Shown here: positions 51,362-56,750 of the stretch, piece after piece
Layout: every line of letters begins with the position of its first letter
Numbering within the stretch: the stretch's first letter is position 1
Translations under genes and position numbers: made by a program
Notes under the pieces: model-generated
What the model was told of the DNA's origin: nothing
Seen by the model: the letters and a program-made list of their open reading frames with translations, nothing else
Databases searched by the model: none
NCBI GenBank assembly: GCA_030145325.1
Contig: JAQYVW010000014.1
Span: 1-56,750 of the forward strand
Origin: Desulfurivibrionaceae bacterium
GTDB lineage: Bacteria; Desulfobacterota; Desulfobulbia; Desulfobulbales; UBA5123
DNA length: 56,750 nt
Direction of reading: 5' to 3'

Positions 51362-54010
51362 ATGCAGCGTTATCGGCAAAGCATAGCAGAGACCTTCCTG
51401 GCCTTGGATGCTGGGGGGGAAGGATTGACTAGCCAGGAGGCGACGCAGCGGCTGGCAAAATATGGTTTCAACTCCTTGCAAACCAAGAGTGAAGTCAACC
51501 CACTACTTATTTTTCTTAATCAATTCAAAAGTTTCATTATTTATATCTTGCTCTTCGCCGTGCTCTTTTCATTGCTGATTGGTGAATACGTTGACTCCCT
51601 GATTATCCTTGCCATTTTGTTGCTCAACGCCCTGATCGGTTTTTTTCAGGAGTTGAGCGCTCATAAATCCTTGGAGGCGCTCCGGAAGATGGGTGCGACC
51701 AAGGCCACGGTGTTTCGTGATGGCCGGAAGGCCGTTCTGGATGCCAAGTTTTTGGTGCCTGGTGATGTCGTGCAAGTGGAAGCTGGTGACAAGGTCCCTG
51801 CTGACTGCCGACTCATGGAGGTGGTTCGGCTTAAGGTTGATGAGTCCGCCCTCACCGGCGAAAGTGTTCCCGTGGACAAGGATTCGGCGGTCTTGGGGCG
51901 GGAAGTGCCTTTGGGTGAGCAGGGCAATATGCTTTTTTCCTCCACCGCGGTGGTTACCGGTAATGGCAGGGCGGTGGTGGTGGCAACCGGGATGGCCACC
52001 GAGATCGGCAAGATTACCACCCTGGTCAAGGAGGCTGAGGAGGAATTGACCCCCCTGCAGCGGCGTCTTGATGCCTTTGGCAAGAAGCTGGGGATGGTGA
52101 TCATTGGGATCAGCGGGGTGGTTTTTACCCTTGGTTTTGCCAAGGAGTACCTTGCCAATGGCATGAACACCGAGGCTTTGATTACTTTTGCCTTTATCGC
52201 TATCAGCCTCTCGGTGGCGGCAGTGCCCACCGCGCTGCCAGCCGTGGTCACCATTGCCCTGAGTATCGGAGTCAAGCGGTTGTTACGCAAGAAAGCTTTG
52301 GTGCGCAGGCTCTCGGCGGTGGAGACCCTGGGTAGTTGCGATATCATCTGTACCGATAAAACCGGCACCTTGACCCAGAACCAGATGTGCGTCCGTCATG
52401 CCTGGACATTTGACGGCGAAGCCGAGGTTTCGGGGGTGGGTTATGATCCGCAAGGGGAGATCTCGGACTCACTTTCTCCTCGATTGTTCATGATCGGCCT
52501 CGCTTGCAATAATGCCTCTTTATATAACGAAAAGGGGCGGTGGCGGATAACTGGTGACCCCACGGAGGCTGCTCTTCTTAGCAGTGGCCGCAAGGCGGGC
52601 GTTGTGGTTAGCGGGGTTCGGAAGGATGAATTGCCTTTTGATTCTGATCGCAAGATCATGAGCGTGCTGGTGGAGGACGAAGGGCGGCGGTTTATCTACA
52701 GCAAGGGCGCGGCTTGGGAGTTACTTACTCGTTGCAGCCATGTCCTGATTCAAGGGCAGGAGGTGGAGCTTGATGATGTGCTCAGGGCGCGGATCGAGGG
52801 GATCAACGATGCCTATGCCGGGCAGGCTCTTCGGGTGCTCGGTTTTGCCTACAAGAATCTGGGGCCGGGGGAACTGTTTGTTGAAGAGCGGTTAACCTTT
52901 GTCGGTCTGCAGGCGATGATCGACCCGCCTCGGCCTGATGTGGTGGAATCCATTGCTAAGACCAAGGGCGCCGGCATTCGGGTGATTATGATCACCGGAG
53001 ACTACCGGGCCACCGCCGCCGCCATCGGGGCCGAGGTTGGCATCAGCGGTGAAGTGGTCACCGGCGAGGAGATGGAGCGGCTCAACGAAGAGCAACTGAT
53101 TGCTGCCCTGGCCAACGGCGCTAACATCTTCGCCCGCGTGGTTCCAGAACATAAGCAGCGCATCGTCGCCGCCCTGCAGAAAACCGGGCATGTAGTGGCG
53201 ATGACCGGTGACGGTGTCAATGACGCGCCAGCGTTGAAAAAGGCCAACATCGGGGTGGCGGTGGGCAGTGGCACCGAAGTGGCCAAGGAAGCGTCTGATT
53301 TTGTCCTCTTGGATGACAGTTTTACCCATATCGTCAATGCCATCGAGGAAGGGCGGGGGATCTACGACAACATCCAGAAGTCGATCATGCTGTTGCTTTC
53401 CGGGAACTTAAGCGAGGTGTTGATCATCTTCCTGGCCGTGCTGTTTGGCATGAGTCTTCCCTTGACCGCCATTCTTCTGTTGTGGATCAACATGGTAACC
53501 GATGGCGCTCCCGCCCTGGCCTATTCCGTTGATCCGTACGGTGACGGGATAATGAGAAGAAAGCCCAAGCCTGCACGAGAAGGGATACTGCCGAGGAGCA
53601 AGTTGACCCTGATCGGGGTGCTCGGGGTGGTGGGCACGGTCATCGCCCTGACCATCTTTTCTCTTACCGGTGGCAATGACGGCAGCGCGGAGAATGTCAT
53701 TCTTGCCCAGACCATGGTTTTTAATTTTGTGGTCTTCTATGAGTGTATTCTTGTTTTCGTCATCCGTCATGGCTATCGGGTGCCGTTTTTCTCCAATGGC
53801 TGGGTGTGGGGATCGGTGCTGTTGTGCATTGGTTTGCAGGCAATGCTCATGTATACCCCGCTTCGGGAGGTATTCAAGATCGTCGCCCTTTCAGTCAGGG
53901 AACTTGGCGTTTTAGCTATTGGCGGGCTAATTTTCTACCTTCTGAGCGTGTGCTATCAAATGGTCGCCAAGAGATTCTGTACCAATGGGGGGAATCCTGA
54001 TGAGGGGTGA
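51362..54010 (+). CDS. Cation-transporting P-type ATPase
   Basis: An 882-residue ion pump. The N-terminal cation ATPase domain (QRLAKYGFNSL), the actuator motif DESALTGESVP, the phosphorylation site D332 in CTDKTGTLTQNQ, the nucleotide site ITGDPTEAALL and the hinge MTGDGVNDAPALKKA are all intact. About ten membrane segments are visible. The transmembrane motif SVAAVPTALPAVVT replaces the VPEGLPA of calcium pumps, so the ion (Ca, Mg, H or Na) is uncertain. AAGGTGAG precedes the ATG. It is divergent from the FecR operon. Confidence 0.92.
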   Translation: MQRYRQSIAETFLALDAGGEGLTSQEATQRLAKYGFNSLQTKSEVNPLLIFLNQFKSFIIYILLFAVLFSLLIGEYVDSLIILAILLLNALIGFFQELSAHKSLEALRKMGATKATVFRDGRKAVLDAKFLVPGDVVQVEAGDKVPADCRLMEVVRLKVDESALTGESVPVDKDSAVLGREVPLGEQGNMLFSSTAVVTGNGRAVVVATGMATEIGKITTLVKEAEEELTPLQRRLDAFGKKLGMVIIGISGVVFTLGFAKEYLANGMNTEALITFAFIAISLSVAAVPTALPAVVTIALSIGVKRLLRKKALVRRLSAVETLGSCDIICTDKTGTLTQNQMCVRHAWTFDGEAEVSGVGYDPQGEISDSLSPRLFMIGLACNNASLYNEKGRWRITGDPTEAALLSSGRKAGVVVSGVRKDELPFDSDRKIMSVLVEDEGRRFIYSKGAAWELLTRCSHVLIQGQEVELDDVLRARIEGINDAYAGQALRVLGFAYKNLGPGELFVEERLTFVGLQAMIDPPRPDVVESIAKTKGAGIRVIMITGDYRATAAAIGAEVGISGEVVTGEEMERLNEEQLIAALANGANIFARVVPEHKQRIVAALQKTGHVVAMTGDGVNDAPALKKANIGVAVGSGTEVAKEASDFVLLDDSFTHIVNAIEEGRGIYDNIQKSIMLLLSGNLSEVLIIFLAVLFGMSLPLTAILLLWINMVTDGAPALAYSVDPYGDGIMRRKPKPAREGILPRSKLTLIGVLGVVGTVIALTIFSLTGGNDGSAENVILAQTMVFNFVVFYECILVFVIRHGYRVPFFSNGWVWGSVLLCIGLQAMLMYTPLREVFKIVALSVRELGVLAIGGLIFYLLSVCYQMVAKRFCTNGGNPDEG

Positions 54011-54038
54011 AATGTAAATATGTTCTCGATGAAGATGG

Positions 54039-54779
54039 TTACTTTTTGCTCCGGCCCTGTTTGCGAGCTGGTTTTTTTGGGGTTGGCCGGCGAGGTGATG
54101 TGGTCTCGGGGCGGCAGGCGATATAGACCACGTGGCGACGACCGCCTCGGCCTGGCCGTTCTTTGGCGAAAGAGAAGCCCGCGTTGCTAAGGCGTTTTTC
54201 AAAGCTCTTGTCTGGGTCTTCGGACCACACTGCAAAGACCCCGCCCGGCATCAGGGCGGAACCACTCAGCTCCAGGGCCATGTCGCCGTAGAGATGTTCG
54301 TATTCGTCGTCCCCCTCGTGGGGGCCTTCGTAAAGGTCGAGGATGATGGCGTCAAAACGACCGTTGCCGCCCTCCATGGCCGCATTGGTGATCAGGGTGG
54401 CCACGTCGGCGATCTCCACTGTTACTCGTGGGTCATTGACTGCCCCGTTGGTGAGATGGGCGATGGGGCCGGAGCACCATTTAACCACCACCGGATTCAG
54501 TTCTGCCACCACCACTGTGGCTTGGGGGGGGAGATTGTCCAGGGCTGCTTGCAGGGTATAGCCCATGCCCAGGCCGCCGATCAGCACCCTGGGGTTGCTC
54601 TGGTTCTGTATCGCCTTGCTGGCCAGCTCCGACAACACCAGTTCGGAGCGGTTGGCGGAAGAGGTCATCAATACCCGGTTATCGATGGTGATCAGGAAAT
54701 CTTTGTCACCACGTTGCCGCAGCTCGATCACTCCTTCGTCGGTATCTGCATTATCAAGAATCTGCCACGGTTTGGCCAT
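54039..54779 (-). CDS. Spermidine synthase-like protein (SpeE-fold methyltransferase-like)
   Basis: A 246-residue protein with the spermidine synthase Rossmann fold: VLIGGLGMGYTLQAAL (nucleotide loop), VVVAELNPVVVKW (acidic end of strand two), IADVATLI and FDAIILDLYEGPHE. It lacks the N-terminal beta domain typical of true polyamine synthases. The C-terminus is basic and disordered (SPRRPTPKKPARKQGRSKK). Activity on polyamines is unproven. It is convergent with the P-type ATPase gene and follows the Na/Pi transporter gene. Confidence 0.82.
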   Translation of the reverse strand: MAKPWQILDNADTDEGVIELRQRGDKDFLITIDNRVLMTSSANRSELVLSELASKAIQNQSNPRVLIGGLGMGYTLQAALDNLPPQATVVVAELNPVVVKWCSGPIAHLTNGAVNDPRVTVEIADVATLITNAAMEGGNGRFDAIILDLYEGPHEGDDEYEHLYGDMALELSGSALMPGGVFAVWSEDPDKSFEKRLSNAGFSFAKERPGRGGRRHVVYIACRPETTSPRRPTPKKPARKQGRSKK

Positions 54780-54800
54780 TGTCTGAATCCTTATGTTTTG

Positions 54801-54839
54801 AAGGGTTAGAACTGAGGTGGGAGGTTTTTTCTAACCCTT
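54801..54839 (-). terminator. Stem-loop between the transporter and SpeE-like genes
   Basis: AAGGGTTAGAA (54801-54811) and TTCTAACCCTT (54829-54839) form a perfect 11-bp stem with a 17-base loop just downstream of the transporter stop on the minus strand. No T-run follows. Confidence 0.45.
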
Positions 54840-54860
54840 TACTCCTCACTCCTTAACCCC

Positions 54861-56513
54861 TTACGCTATTTCTGCAGCTATGTTTGTTCCCGAGTTCGTA
54901 TCGGTGCTGGTTTGGGAGGTGAAGTTGACCAGATATCGGGCACCTTTTTCCGCCTCCTCGCCGATTTTGCGGATATGGCTGCTCTGTTCCAGATGATGCA
55001 CCATCTGCCGGGGGGTGAGAATGCCACGGGTTCCTGCCCGTAACAAGGCGGCTTTGAGATGATTGTAGGCGTCGGTTAAATTTGCCAGCAATCGTGCCGA
55101 TTCATCTTTTGAAAATAGATCCGCTTCGCTGTCTGCCTCTTTGATGATTTTAACTGCCGCGCTTTTGAAGCGGGCAATCTCGGCGGCGACCTCCGGTTCA
55201 TTCACCGGTTGAATCTTTTGTTGCAGATTGGCAACCTCAATGGCCAATTCGGCCATGATCGTATAATAGCCGGTAACTCGCAGGGCATTGGGGAGCACCC
55301 CGTCAAGATCTTTGGGGAGGTTGCCGCGCTGGGTGGCGGTGCTGAATTCGGCGGTGGCGTCAACCAGGGTGTCGAGCACGGTTTTATCACTGTGTAAGCG
55401 GGCTCCGGGGCCTTTTTCGCTGCTGATTGCCCCCTCCGCCATCCTTCGGGCAATGGCACCGATACGAGCTATTTCCTTGGCCAGGGCATGCATTGCCATC
55501 ACCGGGGTTGAGGCCACGGTGCTGTCAAGGTAGCGAGGTTGTGCTTCATTTTCTTCATTACTGCGGAACCATCCTTCCAGAATAAACACCATGTGGCGAT
55601 TGATCGGTAATATCAAGAGAACGCCGAGAACATTAAAAAGGGTATGGAAAATAGCCAGCAGGGTGGCGGGGCCGGTATCCATATGAAAAAGAAGGGCGAT
55701 ATCGGCAAGGTGAGAATACATAAACGGCAGGAGCAGAAAGGCAACTATGCCGGTGAGGATATTAAAGACAACATGGGCGGCGGCAACCCGTTTGGCGTTG
55801 GCGGTAGCGCCCAAGGCGGCCATAATGGCCGTGGAGGTGGTGCCAACGTTGGCGCCAATGACCATGGCCGCCGCCGCTTCAAGGTGGATGACGCCTCCCG
55901 AGGCGGCGGTGAGGGTAATGGCCAGAGCGGCGCTGGAGGACTGCATGAGGAAAGTCAGGATGAAGCCAAGGCCAACGAAGATGAGCATTCCCAAGGGGCC
56001 GTTGCCGGAGATGGCACTCAATTGAATGGTGTCACTGAGTCCGGCGAAGGCGATTTTTAGTTCATTGATGCCGAGGAAGAATAGTCCGAATCCGGCCAGC
56101 GCCTCGCCCATGGCACCATAACGTTTACCGCTGCCTGCCACGCGCAGGATCATCCCAAATCCCAGCATGGGCAGGGCCAGGGCCTTGATGTTGATGTCAA
56201 AACCCACCACCGCCACCAACCAGGCCGTCATGGTGGTGCCGACATTGCTGCCGTAGATCAACGTCACCGCCTGGGACAGGGTCATCAAACCGGCATTGAC
56301 GAAGCCGATGGATGCTACCACTAAGGCGCTGGAAGCTTGTACCAGAGCGGTAATAAAGGCACCTGAAAGAAGGCCGCGAAAAACGGTGCTGGTGGAGTTG
56401 GCAATGATGGTGCGCAGGGTGTTGCCAGCTGCCAGCCTTAATCCGTCGGTCATCAAGCGCATCCCGAGCAGAAAAAGTCCTAAGCCCCCCATCAGTCCGA
56501 AAATCATCTGCAT
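54861..56513 (-). CDS. Na+/phosphate cotransporter (NptA/YjbB-like) with PhoU-like tail
   Basis: A 550-residue membrane protein. Two inverted Na/Pi repeats contain the QSSSA signature twice (ALVQASSALVVA and FLMQSSSAALAIT), each followed by a GxNVGTT motif (GSNVGTTMTAW, GANVGTTSTAI). Eight or more membrane segments fill the first 310 residues. The last 220 residues are soluble and helical, PhoU-like. It should move phosphate, probably with sodium, possibly to export excess. ATG 56513 is chosen over TTG 56519. The promoter region borders the tandem repeat. Confidence 0.92.
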   Translation of the reverse strand: MQMIFGLMGGLGLFLLGMRLMTDGLRLAAGNTLRTIIANSTSTVFRGLLSGAFITALVQASSALVVASIGFVNAGLMTLSQAVTLIYGSNVGTTMTAWLVAVVGFDINIKALALPMLGFGMILRVAGSGKRYGAMGEALAGFGLFFLGINELKIAFAGLSDTIQLSAISGNGPLGMLIFVGLGFILTFLMQSSSAALAITLTAASGGVIHLEAAAAMVIGANVGTTSTAIMAALGATANAKRVAAAHVVFNILTGIVAFLLLPFMYSHLADIALLFHMDTGPATLLAIFHTLFNVLGVLLILPINRHMVFILEGWFRSNEENEAQPRYLDSTVASTPVMAMHALAKEIARIGAIARRMAEGAISSEKGPGARLHSDKTVLDTLVDATAEFSTATQRGNLPKDLDGVLPNALRVTGYYTIMAELAIEVANLQQKIQPVNEPEVAAEIARFKSAAVKIIKEADSEADLFSKDESARLLANLTDAYNHLKAALLRAGTRGILTPRQMVHHLEQSSHIRKIGEEAEKGARYLVNFTSQTSTDTNSGTNIAAEIA

Positions 56514-56570
56514 ACTCAAGGTATATTCACCAAGAAAAATTGTAACTAATCAGCCAAAGAAAATGATGGT

Positions 56571-56750
56571 GCCAGCTCTTCATAAACCCGTAACTCTGGC
56601 GCAGTGCTGACTATATATGCTCCTCATAACCATGTAACCATGGCCCCGTGCAGACAAGATATGCTCCTCATAACCATGTAACCATGGCCCCGTGCAGACA
56701 AGATATGCTCCTCATAACCATGTAACCATGGCCCCGTGCAGACAAGATAT
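56571..56750. repeat. 44-bp tandem repeat array running off the window edge
   Basis: Three exact 44-base units start at 56615, 56659 and 56703, each opening ATATGCTCCTCATAACCATG, and a fourth begins at 56747. A diverged unit occupies 56571-56614. There are no spacers, so it is not CRISPR. Each unit holds CCATG twice in the phrase CCATGTAACCATGG. The unit is not a multiple of three, arguing against a coding repeat. Confidence 0.9.

Noticed and set aside
56571-56750. CRISPR array at the right edge
   Set aside because: Units follow each other directly with no unique spacers, and no cas gene is near.

Overview
The window reads as a chromosomal segment of an anaerobic, sulfur-metabolising member of the Desulfobacterota, most like the Desulfobulbales. 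This placement is an inference. It rests on a stand-alone low-molecular-weight siroheme sulfite reductase, an atypical thioredoxin reductase-like flavoprotein, many large Cache, GAF and HD-GYP signalling proteins, and the gene orders tadA-tRNA-ffs-dnaX-ybaB-recR and thrS-infC-rpmI-rplT-pheS-pheT-ihf-merR. DNA is moderately GC-rich except in the restriction locus, its specificity domains and a few intergenic stretches.

Layout. 1-6.4 kb (minus strand): a YcaO-type enzyme cut by the window edge, a Cache/GAF histidine kinase with its HD-GYP response regulator, and a radical SAM protein. 6.4-14.5 kb: a hypothetical gene divergent from the small sulfite reductase, a cysteine-rich methyl-accepting protein, a hybrid histidine kinase, a thioredoxin-fold protein and two small genes, with two copies of a short non-autonomous transposon-like element in between. 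15.0-16.7 kb: an overlapping AAA ATPase / DUF4276 (TOPRIM-like) gene pair that looks like a compact defence system. 16.9-29.6 kb: conserved housekeeping region (thioredoxin reductase-like protein, tadA, two tRNA-Ser, SRP RNA, dnaX, ybaB, recR, tRNA-Val, thrS, infC with an AUU start, L35, L20, pheS, pheT, IHF-type protein, MerR regulator, tRNA-Pro).

29.8-37.7 kb: a type I restriction-modification island next to tRNA-Pro. It holds a frameshifted DUF5655 remnant, hsdM, hsdS, a truncated rhuM, a four-helix-bundle gene carrying GTGGAC repeats, hsdR, and a third copy of the transposon-like element. 38.0-51.0 kb: a second-messenger region with two CHASE2 adenylate cyclases, one paired with an LPP20/FlgT-like exported protein and the other in an operon with a FecR-domain protein and a transglutaminase-like lipoprotein. 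The same region holds an HD-GYP protein with a degenerate GYP motif, an M32 carboxypeptidase and an orphan GspE/PilB-type ATPase with an unusual C-terminal extension. 51.4-56.5 kb: a P-type cation ATPase, a spermidine synthase-like protein and a Na/Pi cotransporter. The right edge runs into a 44-bp tandem repeat array.

The strongest candidates for new biology are the AAA/DUF4276 pair, the decorated type I restriction locus with its GTGGAC repeats, the paired CHASE2 cyclase modules, the small mobile repeat family, and the structured sites at 6618-6691, 50049-50098 and 56571-56750. No CRISPR array, integrase, transposase or rRNA gene was seen. All functional calls come from reading the sequence, with no database search.
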